Origin: a virus
Direction: 5' to 3' (one strand)
IMG/VR virus record: IMGVR_UViG_3300043419_000243
Coordinates: 1 to 28,521 of that record
DNA: 28,521 bases
Positions 14,445 through 23,558 of the stretch are shown in pieces. How positions within the stretch are numbered: the first letter of the stretch is position 1; each line of letters opens with the position of its first letter. Made by a program: the position numbers and the translations under genes. The notes beneath the pieces were generated by a model. That model searched no databases, was not told where the DNA came from, and saw only the letters and a program-made list of their open reading frames with translations.

Positions 14445-14890
14445 TACGACCAGCCAAGGTTACGGATGTAGAACAACTGTTAAAGTTGTTGAAAGATTTT
14501 GCCAGTGCCAGTTTAGTAAATTACCAAGCCTGGAGTGAGCAAGATTTGTCATGTGCCCGTGAGCGACTAACTAATGTAATACTGTATCACTATCTCATGA
14601 TCGCTGAACATGAAGGTCAAGTGGTTGGTATGATAGGTGCAATGAAGGAACAAGATCCTTGGATTGGTAATCGCACCAGGATGCGTGAATTGTTTTGGTG
14701 GGTAACGCCAGCGTTCCGCAAAGGAAGACTCAGTGTAGAATTATATCTGCGTTGGGAAACGGATTGTGAAAGATTTATACGAGATAAATTGGTAGATCAG
14801 GTTAGTCTGAGTACACAACCAGGCAGCACAGATGTTAATCTAGGCAAGCGTGGATGGAAGTGTGTAGAACAGCATTGGATTAAGGAATAG
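14441..14890 (+). CDS. GNAT-like acetyltransferase
   Basis: A 149-residue protein resembling small GNAT N-acetyltransferases: an N-terminal MIRPAKVTDVEQLLKLLKDF, a strand pair YLMIAEHEGQVVGMIGAM with the usual hydrophobic pattern before motif A, RELFWWVTPAFRKGRLSVEL in place of the acetyl-CoA loop (normally Q/RxxGxG/A; here a weaker RKGRLS), and a C-terminal region ending in RGWKCVEQHWIKE. The pyrophosphate loop is imperfect, so activity is uncertain. It lies between tail hub and tail tip genes, overlapping the former by 4 nt, where other phages have an NlpC/P60 peptidase. It could modify a host target or a virion protein. Confidence 0.65.
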   Translation: MIRPAKVTDVEQLLKLLKDFASASLVNYQAWSEQDLSCARERLTNVILYHYLMIAEHEGQVVGMIGAMKEQDPWIGNRTRMRELFWWVTPAFRKGRLSVELYLRWETDCERFIRDKLVDQVSLSTQPGSTDVNLGKRGWKCVEQHWIKE

Positions 14891-14897
14891 AATAGAT

Positions 14898-17800
14898 ATG
14901 GCAGCATTTTTAACAGCGGCAGCGGCCGCAATAGGAAGTTCAAGCATTGGTGGAGCACTGGTGCGTATACTTGTTGCGTATGGTGTTAGTAGGCTCATCA
15001 ACAAAGCCACTGGCAATACCAACACACCAGATGCCGTTGATCAAGGCATTAGATTACAAGCGGCTCCAGACACAACAAACCCAATTCCAGTCTTATATGG
15101 TAGTGCTTATCTTGGTGGTAAGATTACTGACGCACAATTGGTAGATGCCAATAAGACCATGTGGTATTGCTTAACACTTGCTGAGACACCACGCACAGTA
15201 ACAACTAGACTCAGTGACGGTGCCGCAATCATAACCACAGTAGATGAAGTATATTGGAACAACCAGCGTGTGTATTTCAAAAGTGATGGTATTACAATTG
15301 ATTACATTGTAAACCAAGATGGCGTTGTTGATACAAGTCCAAGAGACCTGGTCAAAATTTATCTATACAACAGTAGTGTTACTCCAACACGCCCAAGCGA
15401 TTTGTTGGAATACTTGCCAAGCCTACCAACACTACATGGTGATGCTAGAACCTTAATGCCAGGTTGGATCAGTGATGAGCGTATGATTGGTTTGACATTT
15501 GCCTTGGTTAGGATCTCTTACAACAGAGACAAAGGCATTACTGGATTGCCAGAACTCCAATTCAGAGTCAGCAACAACTTGTTCAAGCCAGGTGATGCAC
15601 TACATTCATTTTTACGCAACAAGATCAGTGGTGCTGGTCTAAGCAATAGTCAAATTGATACAGCAAGTTTAATTGCACTAAATGCCTATGCTGATGACAC
15701 AGTGAGTTATTATGATGAAGAAGATGGTCAAACAAAGACCTTGGCCAATCGTTATCAAATCAATGGTGTTGTCAATCCTGCTAATAGTGTTATGACCAAC
15801 CTACAAAAGTTGGCAGGCAATGCAGGTTGTTTTGTAAGTTATGATATTGGCACTGGCTTATGGGGCGTTACAATTAACAAAGATCAAAGTGCCGTTCTGG
15901 CATTTGATGACAGCAATATTATTTCAGGTATTGACTTAACAGGCACCAACTTGGACAGCATGTATAACGCAGTTGAAGTTGAGTTTCCACATCGTGAGTT
16001 GCGTGACCAGATGGATAAGATTCGTATTGACTTGCCTACAGAATATCGCAATGCCAATGAGCCAGATAACATTCTACAACTAAAGTTGGATCTCATCAAT
16101 GAACCACTACAGGCACGTGAACTTGGCTACTTAGAGCTGTATCAAAACCGTATGGATCAGATTGTCACATTCACAACTGACTACAGTAAGATTAACACTG
16201 AAGCAGGTGATGTGATTACAGTAAGCACAGATGTGTATGGTTGGACACTCAAACCATTCCGTGTTGTTCGTGTGCGTGAAGTTGAAAGCGAAACAGGTGG
16301 CTTGGCAGTTGAAATCACAGCACAAGAATATGATTCAACAATGTACACAGCAGGTGGTGTCCCTCGCAGACCAAGAGTGCCAACTGAACCAATTGCCATC
16401 CCAGACATTGCAGTAATTGGAACTCCTGCGGCACCAACCATTGCTGAACTTAATAATGTTGCTGTGCCAGCTCTAGACATCACTGGTGTTACTCCTAGTG
16501 GTATTGTGGATCGCTTTGAATACTGGTATAGCAGTGATGCTGGTGCAACATATCGTATATTAGGAAGTCGTGCCAACAGCAATGGTTCGCCATATGCACA
16601 AGGAACCAGTTTAACATTTAGAGCCGCAAGTTTACCTGCTGGTAGTTATTTGTTTAGAGTGCGTGGTGGCAATGAAAAAGCATTTGGTGAGTTTAGTCCT
16701 ACAACAAGTAAAACATGGGCACCAGTGCAAGTTACTGATCAAGTTAATTTAACCAGTAAAGTTAGCGACAGCACTAATTTGTTGCCAGTATTAGCCATGG
16801 GTGCTCTTGCCTATTTTGCGTATCAAAAACTATATCCAGAAGTATTAGCCGCAATTGGTGATAGTGCTTTAGGGAACATTTTTGGTATTCCTTCAAGTGC
16901 TGTTCAAACAATGAAAAATGCCGCTGGTAATTTCAAGTTAATTCAAGTTGGTGATAGCATCCAAACACCTTACAACAATGATACAATTACATTCATTGCT
17001 GGAGATGGCATTGAGATTACAGCAGTAGCGGATGATGGAACTATTACAATTGCCGCAACTGGTTCAGTCAGTGCTGGTGTTAATAAAATCATTGCTGGAA
17101 CTGGTATTACCGTTACTCCTGCTGAAGGCACTGGTGATGTTACTATTAGTTTAACCAACGGCGGCTCTGGTGGTGGAGAAGGTCCAGTTGATAGTGGTGG
17201 TAAAACTTCTGGTGATTCTTATGTGCTTAATGGTAGTGTGTTCCCTTGCACGTATGATGCAAACAATCAAGACAAACCTGCCATTTTTGCACATGGCAAC
17301 ATGGTAATTGCTACATCATCCTACGATAATACTATTCAACGAGACAATATTGTAACACCTGATACTATTTTAACACCAATATTAACCACATTTGGTGATA
17401 CTGTTCCTGCTGAGCCTCCAGCAATTTCATATGACACTGATCAATTTACAGGTGGGCCAAGCACAGCCAGCACAGAAGCCGCAAGTGAAGCAGCCGCTAG
17501 GGCACAAGCAGTTGCTTTAGCAAATGCATTATACGGAAGCACTTGGACTGAAACAAGTTTTAATGAAGTTAGAACAAAACTCAATGATGGCGGAACATAT
17601 ACTACAACATATATTTTAAGAGTTCAATATCCTATATCATCAATTCCTGGATCAACAGACACTAGATTTGACAATTATCGTTATTATTCAAAGTGTGTTT
17701 ACAATGAAGGGGTAGATTTATCACAACAGTCTTGGAGCGAGTGGAAAAAGTGGAAAGAACCCATCACTGAATCCAAACAAATTATTATTGGTTATACAAA

Positions 17801-19433
17801 TCCTCCACCTGAGAATAAAACTGTTGGTTACATTGTAGATGGTGAATATACGCCTGGTGGTTTAAATTTAAAGAATCCATCACAGGCCAGTTTTGATTAC
17901 AATCCGTTTATACCAAACGTACCAATATACAGCACAACCAATGTGTCCACTGATTATCAGCAGGTCAAATGTGCCGCTGGAGAGTTAGTTGTTTTTGGTG
18001 TTTGTAATCGTGATCTTGGCGATACCGTCCCATTTGCTACAAATACTATTTTTGGATTGGAAACTGCTGATTATGTTTCTAAACTTGCAACTGTTGCTGG
18101 TTATCCAGGTGCTGAGATAGTTTATGGTAATAGCATATATGTTACTGCCAGTCCAAGTAAAGTTGATACATTGTTTTGGTCAACTGATACCATTAACTGG
18201 ACTAAAGTTAAAGATGTTACTTTTACTGGCGGTGCTACAACTGATGCTACCAACACTGGAAAGTTTAAACTTGCACCATTTAATCCAGTAAGTGGCAAGT
18301 TCTTAGCATGGCGTAATATTGCTATCAGCACACTATATCCAGAAGGTAATAATCACATCTTTGCTTTTAGCACTGATGGTAAAACTTGGACTGAAAGTAA
18401 TGGCAACATTGGCTCTGGCATTGTTACTAAAATTAACATAAACCCAGCAGGACATTATATTGCTAACACATATAGAGTTTCAATGGCCTACGTTAAAACA
18501 CAAACAGCTTCAAGATATAGCACTGATGGTGGTACGACTTGGAACACAATGGCCTTCATGGTCAGTGATAATGTTTCTTGGGATAGCACAAATAATCGTT
18601 GGGTGGATGGCGATGGTTATTTTGCTTCAGTTACATCAAGTTCTAAAACAGCATTTACTGTTCAGAGTGGTGTTCAAACTTTTTCTTCATATCTTAGCAG
18701 TTACTCATTTACTAAACCATCAAGTGTTATGGGACAATATAATTGGGTAACAGTTCCAAACCATTATGTTTTTGCTGGAATTTACAATTATAATTTGTAT
18801 ACTCAAGAGCGTGCGAATACACAATATGCTTATGGTAACAATAAAATTTATGTATTGTATAATAACTTTACTGTGGCGTGGGCATCTCCTGGTTATGGTT
18901 CAGGTCAAATAGATTCAAGAGGAACTGGTATTGTATATGAAACATCTTCAGTTAAGTTACTTGGAATGTATACCATTAGTGGTAATACAATTACAGCGGC
19001 TTCATATGATGCGACATCTGGTTTAACAAGTTTCCTTGAATATGATAGTACAAAGAATTGGATGTGGGCATTACAAGGTTCATATCCTAGTGCTTTCCCT
19101 TCACAAGTTTATGCACAAGGCACCACTGTAAAATGGTATAATGGTGGTAGCAATGCTGCCAACTGGTTCTCAAAAGCCAATAACTTGTATTTCCAAGGTA
19201 ATAACACATACAGTCTAATGACAGTGACTCCAGCATCAACAGCAGGAACTTATCCAATGGCAAGTTATAATACTATATCAGCAGTTACAAAGTATTCTGC
19301 TTTACCAGTTGCGTATGCTACTGAATACAAGTATCCTGGTGTTGGTGGGACTCCTGTAATTTACAGAGCAGGTGATTATGGTGTAGGAGCATATAGTAGT
19401 TCAGTGGCGTTGAAGGCAACTTACTCAACGTAA
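14898..19433 (+). CDS. Large tail-tip / host-attachment protein
   Basis: A 1511-residue protein, the largest of the genome, equivalent in position to lambda gpJ. A hydrophobic N-terminus (about 1-32) precedes the tail-hub core (GIRLQAAPDTTNPIPVLYGS, about 50 onward, and regions to about 490). About 500-613 is fibronectin-like (FEYWYSSDAGATYRILGS). A short hydrophobic segment follows (LLPVLAMGALAYFAYQ, about 628-643). The C-terminal half has BNR/Asp-box-like motifs WSTDTINW (about 1093), FSTDGKTW (about 1156) and YSTDGGTTW (about 1206), suggesting a beta-propeller that binds surface glycan. No catalytic residues of a sialidase were recognised. It starts 7 bp after the GNAT gene and is followed by a structured leader. 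Confidence 0.85.
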   Translation: MAAFLTAAAAAIGSSSIGGALVRILVAYGVSRLINKATGNTNTPDAVDQGIRLQAAPDTTNPIPVLYGSAYLGGKITDAQLVDANKTMWYCLTLAETPRTVTTRLSDGAAIITTVDEVYWNNQRVYFKSDGITIDYIVNQDGVVDTSPRDLVKIYLYNSSVTPTRPSDLLEYLPSLPTLHGDARTLMPGWISDERMIGLTFALVRISYNRDKGITGLPELQFRVSNNLFKPGDALHSFLRNKISGAGLSNSQIDTASLIALNAYADDTVSYYDEEDGQTKTLANRYQINGVVNPANSVMTNLQKLAGNAGCFVSYDIGTGLWGVTINKDQSAVLAFDDSNIISGIDLTGTNLDSMYNAVEVEFPHRELRDQMDKIRIDLPTEYRNANEPDNILQLKLDLINEPLQARELGYLELYQNRMDQIVTFTTDYSKINTEAGDVITVSTDVYGWTLKPFRVVRVREVESETGGLAVEITAQEYDSTMYTAGGVPRRPRVPTEPIAIPDIAVIGTPAAPTIAELNNVAVPALDITGVTPSGIVDRFEYWYSSDAGATYRILGSRANSNGSPYAQGTSLTFRAASLPAGSYLFRVRGGNEKAFGEFSPTTSKTWAPVQVTDQVNLTSKVSDSTNLLPVLAMGALAYFAYQKLYPEVLAAIGDSALGNIFGIPSSAVQTMKNAAGNFKLIQVGDSIQTPYNNDTITFIAGDGIEITAVADDGTITIAATGSVSAGVNKIIAGTGITVTPAEGTGDVTISLTNGGSGGGEGPVDSGGKTSGDSYVLNGSVFPCTYDANNQDKPAIFAHGNMVIATSSYDNTIQRDNIVTPDTILTPILTTFGDTVPAEPPAISYDTDQFTGGPSTASTEAASEAAARAQAVALANALYGSTWTETSFNEVRTKLNDGGTYTTTYILRVQYPISSIPGSTDTRFDNYRYYSKCVYNEGVDLSQQSWSEWKKWKEPITESKQIIIGYTNPPPENKTVGYIVDGEYTPGGLNLKNPSQASFDYNPFIPNVPIYSTTNVSTDYQQVKCAAGELVVFGVCNRDLGDTVPFATNTIFGLETADYVSKLATVAGYPGAEIVYGNSIYVTASPSKVDTLFWSTDTINWTKVKDVTFTGGATTDATNTGKFKLAPFNPVSGKFLAWRNIAISTLYPEGNNHIFAFSTDGKTWTESNGNIGSGIVTKININPAGHYIANTYRVSMAYVKTQTASRYSTDGGTTWNTMAFMVSDNVSWDSTNNRWVDGDGYFASVTSSSKTAFTVQSGVQTFSSYLSSYSFTKPSSVMGQYNWVTVPNHYVFAGIYNYNLYTQERANTQYAYGNNKIYVLYNNFTVAWASPGYGSGQIDSRGTGIVYETSSVKLLGMYTISGNTITAASYDATSGLTSFLEYDSTKNWMWALQGSYPSAFPSQVYAQGTTVKWYNGGSNAANWFSKANNLYFQGNNTYSLMTVTPASTAGTYPMASYNTISAVTKYSALPVAYATEYKYPGVGGTPVIYRAGDYGVGAYSSSVALKATYST

Positions 19434-19448
19434 TAAATAAAAATAGAA

Positions 19449-19494
19449 CCTTGCTGGGGCCTGAGTCCCAGCATTGTATCCCTTAGGAGCAAGG
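19449..19494 (+). promoter_or_regulatory. Alternative hairpins over the ribosome-binding site
   Basis: TGCTGGG (19452-19458) pairs with CCCAGCA (19467-19473). The overlapping CCTTGCT (19449-19455) can instead pair with AGCAAGG (19488-19494), which covers the 3' end of the Shine-Dalgarno AGGAG (19485-19489). A local CCTT/AAGG hairpin (19481-19494) would place AGGAGC in its loop. The pairings are mutually exclusive and could tune translation from ATG 19497. Confidence 0.45.
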
Positions 19495-19496
19495 CA

Positions 19497-20000
19497 ATGG
19501 CAGGCATTTTAACATTTCAACAATTCATAGGCGGACCTGATCAGGTCAAGTGCGAAGCAATCTTCCCATCAACGCAAAAAACATTACAATATAACTTTGG
19601 ACAGAACATCACAGGATGGACATTTGAAGTTGATCATCAAACCTTAGTTGTAGACACCCTGGGCTACGACCGTTATAGTGGCGAACCTAACTTTGCCAAC
19701 AGCAAGATCATTGGTTCTTTTCCCAAAGTAGAAGTCAGTGGCAGCAACATTGTTGTTGTGTCTGCTACAGCAGGAACAGTTAACATTACTATTCCAGCCA
19801 ATATGTATACAGGTCCTATTATTCCTGATGCACGTAAAAACATTCCAATCACAGTGGTTGGCATTACTTGGAAGACAAGTGGTAGTCTAAACAATATCAA
19901 TACACATCGTTGGGTCTATATTAATAACTGGGAGCCAGATGTTGCTCCTGGTGATCCAACAACTAGCACCAGTCCTTTATACACAACATTAGGAGTTTAA
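19497..20000 (+). CDS. Predicted virion structural protein, beta-rich
   Basis: A 167-residue protein of unknown function between the tail-tip and tail-fibre genes. It is beta-rich with a Gly/Thr/Val composition, with no cysteine cluster, membrane segment or coiled coil. Segments such as TLQYNFGQNITGWTFEVDHQ, VSATAGTVNITIPANMYTG and ITVVGITWKTSGSLNN resemble small baseplate or adaptor domains that link fibres to the tip. AGGAG lies 7 nt before ATG 19497 and is covered by the alternative hairpins described at 19449-19494. The fibre gene starts 1 bp after its stop, so the two are probably co-translated and their products may bind each other. Confidence 0.55.
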   Translation: MAGILTFQQFIGGPDQVKCEAIFPSTQKTLQYNFGQNITGWTFEVDHQTLVVDTLGYDRYSGEPNFANSKIIGSFPKVEVSGSNIVVVSATAGTVNITIPANMYTGPIIPDARKNIPITVVGITWKTSGSLNNINTHRWVYINNWEPDVAPGDPTTSTSPLYTTLGV

Positions 20001-20001
20001 T

Positions 20002-23000
20002 ATGCCTACTGATATCACTGTAACTGAATTGAAAGAAACAGTAACAGTAACAGGAGGCACCACTTCTATTACTGTCACTGGTGATTCCGCAACCGTAAGT
20101 GTTGCAACTACAACTCAACCTGTAAGTGTTGTTCAAGAAACTTCAGCATTTACAATTAATACCGTTGCCAACAAAGCAGACATTGGTTTAGGCAATGTTG
20201 ATGATACCAGCGATGCCAACAAGCCTGTTAGTAGTGCAACACAAACAGCATTGGACGCTAAACTAAACAAGAATGGTGGCACAATGACTGGTGCTTTGAC
20301 TCTTGCCAGTGATCCAACACAAAACTTACAAGCCGCAACAAAAGGTTATGTTGACAGCCAAGTAAATGCTGTGCCTGTTATCTTGACAACTGATGATGTA
20401 GCAGAAGGTGAGATCAATCTATACTACACAGCCAATCGTGTTAATAGTGCCTTTGACACACGTTTAGCAACTAAGAGCACAACCAACTTAACAGAAGGCA
20501 GTAATTTATATCATACAACGGCTCGTGCTCGCAGTAGTATTAGTGCTACAGGTAGCATTGCTTACAATTCAACAACTGGTGTTATTTCTTATACTGGTGG
20601 TAGCAATCCAACCAACACAGATGAATTACCAGAAGGCACCACAAACAAATACTATACTGACTCAAGAGTCAATAGTGCGTTTGACACACGCCTTGCTACT
20701 AAGACAACCTCAAACTTAAATGAAGGCACTAATCTTTATTACACTAGCAGTCGTGCTAACACTGACTTTGACACTAGATTGGCTACAAAAAGCACAACAA
20801 ACTTGGCTGAAGGAACTAATCTATATTACACTAGTGCTCGTAGCAATAGTGATTTTGATGGCAGACTAGCAACTAAGTCAACTACAAATCTTACTGAAGG
20901 TAGCAATCTATATTACACAACAGCCCGTGCTAGAAGTGCTGTCAGTGGTAGCACAGGTATCACTTATACTGAAAGCACAGGTGCTATTGCTGTTGATAGC
21001 ACAATTGCAACAAAGACTTATGCTGACTCAGCGGCAGCAAGTGCGGCAGCAGCCATTGTTGATTCAAGTCCTGCTACATTGGATACATTAAATGAATTGG
21101 CTGCGGCTCTTGGTGATGATCCAAACTTTGCTACAACTGTTTCTACAGCATTGGGCAATAAGTTAGATGCGGCTGGCTTTAGTAGTGCTTTTGATGGTCA
21201 ACTTGCTGGTAAAACTACAACAAATGTAGCTGAAGGTAGTAATCTATATTACACAGATGCTAGAGCCAGAGCCGCCATTAGTGCCACTGGTTCTATTTCA
21301 TACAACAGTACTACTGGTGTAATAAGTTATACACAACCTTCATACGCAACAGTGGCCTCAACTGGTGCCTACAGTGATTTAACTGGTAAGCCAACATTGT
21401 TCTCAGGTGCTTATGCTGACCTAAGTGGTAAGCCTACATTGTTTGATGGTGCGTATTCAAGCCTAAGTGGTAAGCCTACATTGTTCAGTGGCTCTTACAC
21501 TGACTTAACAAACAAGCCTACATTGTTTTCAGGTGCGTATGCGGACTTAACAAACAAGCCTACATTGTTCTCAGGTGCATACGCAGACCTAACAGGCAAA
21601 CCAACAGCATTAAGTTCATTTACTAATGACACAAATTACATTACCACTTCAGGTGCTCGTAGTGCGTTAAGTGCTGGCACAGGTGTTTCTTACAATAGTT
21701 CTACTGGTGCCATTAGCATTGGTCAAGCAGTTGGCACAACAGACAATCCAACCTTTGGCACAGTCACAGCAAACTTAACAGATGGTAGTAAGGTGCTTGG
21801 TTCATTACAAGCAACAACAAACACTTCATACACATTTCCACCTGTTGCGTTGAATACAATTACAAACAACAACGGTTTGGATGCGGCATCAAGTATGAGC
21901 AGTGGTTCAAGTCTTGGCTTAGGTGCTCAAGGACAGTTCACACATTATTTTGGTGATACATTTGCTGGTGGTAATACAACTGCGGTGTTCTCATTTAAAA
22001 CAGCAAACGGCAACTCTGCAAGTAGTGGCACAATTCCTTTTACTGGTGTAGCAGTTTCTACTCCAAGTGCTGTTACAAGTGCTAACACTATTGGTGGCTT
22101 AAACTTTAACGGCTACGCAACAACGGGCTTTACAGATTACATTGGCACACAAAATCAAGGTGGTGGTAGTAATGCTATTCATGCTGGACAGATTCAATTT
22201 GCCCCCACTGAAACATTTGCTGATGGCACATTGACAATTTCAGGTGCTACTATTACAGCAGTAAGTCGTCTTAATGTTACGCAAACAGTTACGGCAGTTG
22301 GTGGCACAAGAGGCCAACTTACCATTCCAAGCACACTGGCTGGCGTAGGTCAAGCAGTTATTGTTACAGGAACTGACACAAATAATGTTGGTATTGCTCC
22401 AGGCACATATTACATTGTTGCTAACAACGGTGGTGCAAGCAACTCAACACAAATTACATTGGGCACAAGTCCAGGCGGTGCTCCAATTACAACAACAGCG
22501 GGCACACCAACTGGTTTGACATTTACACGCCAAATGATTATTGTCACATACTCAGCACAAAGCAACATACCATTTGGACAAAATGCTAAAGTAACAATCA
22601 GTGGTTTTACTAACGTCACTAGCGGCACTTATATGTTGATTGGTGCTGGTACTACAACAACAGCAAACATTGGTGCTCCTTCAAGTGCCGCACCAAGTTT
22701 AAGTGGTAGCCAAAGCATAAGTTGCCCTACTATTACAGCAGGTGCCGCACAGTTGCGTGTTCGTGCTTTCCCAGCGGCAACTCCGTTAAACTCAGGTAAT
22801 CGTGTTGATTTAATTAATCATTCTGCGGCAAGTGCTACATATCGCACAGACTCATTTGTTATTGCAGGTGGTGCGTATGGCAACACAAGTGCCGCAAGGG
22901 TAACAGTTGATTCTGCTAAAGCAACATTTGGATTGCCAGTGGCATATCCAAGTTATACAACAACCACAAGAAATGCGTTAACGCCTGCGGCTGGTTGGGT

Positions 23001-23067
23001 TATTTGGAACACAACAACAGTCAAACTAGAATGCTACGATGGCACAGCTTGGCAAGCATTGTTTTAA
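20002..23067 (+). CDS. Repetitive tail fibre protein
   Basis: A 1021-residue fibre probably forming an elongated trimer for host recognition. An N-terminal Val/Thr-rich segment (about 1-50) is followed by NGGTMTGALTLASDP (about 93-107), common in phage fibres. At about residues 133-445 lie seven copies of an EG-x-NLYYT unit, several followed by FDTRLATKSTTN. At about 455-538 lie six near-identical 14-residue units (GAYADLSGKPTLFS type). The C-terminal part is Gly/Thr-rich and ends in WVIWNTTTVKLECYDGTAWQ, a short tip motif shared by many fibres that probably makes the receptor contact. No chaperone domain is evident. Confidence 0.85.
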   Translation: MPTDITVTELKETVTVTGGTTSITVTGDSATVSVATTTQPVSVVQETSAFTINTVANKADIGLGNVDDTSDANKPVSSATQTALDAKLNKNGGTMTGALTLASDPTQNLQAATKGYVDSQVNAVPVILTTDDVAEGEINLYYTANRVNSAFDTRLATKSTTNLTEGSNLYHTTARARSSISATGSIAYNSTTGVISYTGGSNPTNTDELPEGTTNKYYTDSRVNSAFDTRLATKTTSNLNEGTNLYYTSSRANTDFDTRLATKSTTNLAEGTNLYYTSARSNSDFDGRLATKSTTNLTEGSNLYYTTARARSAVSGSTGITYTESTGAIAVDSTIATKTYADSAAASAAAAIVDSSPATLDTLNELAAALGDDPNFATTVSTALGNKLDAAGFSSAFDGQLAGKTTTNVAEGSNLYYTDARARAAISATGSISYNSTTGVISYTQPSYATVASTGAYSDLTGKPTLFSGAYADLSGKPTLFDGAYSSLSGKPTLFSGSYTDLTNKPTLFSGAYADLTNKPTLFSGAYADLTGKPTALSSFTNDTNYITTSGARSALSAGTGVSYNSSTGAISIGQAVGTTDNPTFGTVTANLTDGSKVLGSLQATTNTSYTFPPVALNTITNNNGLDAASSMSSGSSLGLGAQGQFTHYFGDTFAGGNTTAVFSFKTANGNSASSGTIPFTGVAVSTPSAVTSANTIGGLNFNGYATTGFTDYIGTQNQGGGSNAIHAGQIQFAPTETFADGTLTISGATITAVSRLNVTQTVTAVGGTRGQLTIPSTLAGVGQAVIVTGTDTNNVGIAPGTYYIVANNGGASNSTQITLGTSPGGAPITTTAGTPTGLTFTRQMIIVTYSAQSNIPFGQNAKVTISGFTNVTSGTYMLIGAGTTTTANIGAPSSAAPSLSGSQSISCPTITAGAAQLRVRAFPAATPLNSGNRVDLINHSAASATYRTDSFVIAGGAYGNTSAARVTVDSAKATFGLPVAYPSYTTTTRNALTPAAGWVIWNTTTVKLECYDGTAWQALF
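20398..21340 (+). repeat. Seven EG-x-NLYYT repeats in the fibre shaft
   Basis: Seven degenerate units carry (V/L)xEGxxNLYYTxAR; the full form is about 29 residues and ends FDTRLATKSTTN. Two units instead carry an inserted ISATGSIxYNSTTGVISYT segment. DNA identity between neighbours is lower than protein identity. Confidence 0.8.
21364..21615 (+). repeat. Six 42-nt tandem repeats in the fibre gene
   Basis: Six consecutive 14-codon units of the form G-A-Y-x-D-L-(S/T)-(G/N)-K-P-T-L-F-S occupy exactly 252 nt. The CCTACATTGTT stretch recurs almost unchanged, so slippage or recombination could change copy number and fibre length. Confidence 0.85.
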
Positions 23068-23080
23068 TTAAGGAATAGAT

Positions 23081-23149
23081 ATGAGAGGATTACCAACTCG
23101 TGGCTCAAGAACAGAAAAGAATCGTGGTCGTCGTCCACCCAAAAAATAA
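23081..23149 (+). CDS. 22-residue Arg/Lys-rich micropeptide
   Basis: ATG 23081 to TAA 23147-23149 encodes MRGLPTRGSRTEKNRGRRPP followed by KK. It has a good Shine-Dalgarno (AAGGAA, 23070-23075, 5 nt before ATG) and starts 13 bp after the fibre stop. About 40% of residues are Arg or Lys, so it could bind nucleic acid or membranes, or be an expression leader for the lysis genes. A second frame inside it (23100-23273) is also open. It is too short for confident calling. Confidence 0.4.
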   Translation: MRGLPTRGSRTEKNRGRRPPKK

Positions 23150-23273
23150 CATTGCAGACATTGTTATTGATCCAGAAATATTGAAGGTAAAACAAAAATG
23201 CAACCAACTGATACGGGCGTTAAGAAACGCAGAACTAGAAGAGATCCTGCAACGACAGGCAGCAAAGAAATGA
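23100..23273 (+). CDS. 57-residue ORF overlapping the micropeptide and membrane protein
   Basis: GTG 23100 to TGA 23271-23273 encodes 57 residues that look protein-like: a strand (KRIVVVVHPKNNIADIVIDP) and a charged helix (LIRALRNAELEEILQRQAAKK). A possible Shine-Dalgarno AGAGGA (23084-23089) lies 10 nt upstream, inside the micropeptide gene. Its stop overlaps ATG 23270 of the next frame as ATGA, typical of coupled phage genes. Against it are the GTG start and overlap with other frames on both sides. No family is recognised. Confidence 0.4.
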   Translation: MAQEQKRIVVVVHPKNNIADIVIDPEILKVKQKCNQLIRALRNAELEEILQRQAAKK

Positions 23274-23557
23274 CACAGATAGATGAAACTAGTGCAAGAC
23301 TTAATACCCACGAGGCTGTATGCAGTGAGCGTTTTTTAGGTTTGGATATTAAAATGAAAAACATTGAAGATCGTTTAGACAAATTAGAAACAACTGTAAA
23401 AGAACTTAGTTCAGGCACAGCAAAAGGTTTTAGTGAAATCAAAGAACTTATTGAGAAACGCAATAACTCAAGCCACACCGCTATCATTACAGCGGCAGGA
23501 TCAGTGATTGTGGCTCTTATAGCTTTCCTTGGTTATCTAATCACTCACATAAAATAA
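23198..23557 (+). CDS. Coiled-coil, single-TM membrane protein (XhlA/spanin-like)
   Basis: A 119-residue protein from ATG 23198 (AAGG 10 nt upstream), or 95 residues from ATG 23270, which is coupled as ATGA to the overlapping ORF. It has an Arg/Lys-rich N-terminus (KKRRTRRD, only in the long form), a coiled coil (IKMKNIEDRLDKLETTVKEL) and one C-terminal transmembrane helix (TAAGSVIVALIAFLGYLI, about 98-115 of the long form) ending in basic residues. This layout matches XhlA-type accessory lysis proteins or some inner-membrane spanins. It lies just before the holin and so belongs to the lysis cassette. Which start is used cannot be decided from sequence. Confidence 0.65.
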   Translation: MQPTDTGVKKRRTRRDPATTGSKEMTQIDETSARLNTHEAVCSERFLGLDIKMKNIEDRLDKLETTVKELSSGTAKGFSEIKELIEKRNNSSHTAIITAAGSVIVALIAFLGYLITHIK

Positions 23558-23558
23558 T

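Noticed and set aside
20398-21615. CRISPR-like array
   Set aside because: The repeats are in-frame coding units without unique spacers and belong to the tail fibre gene.
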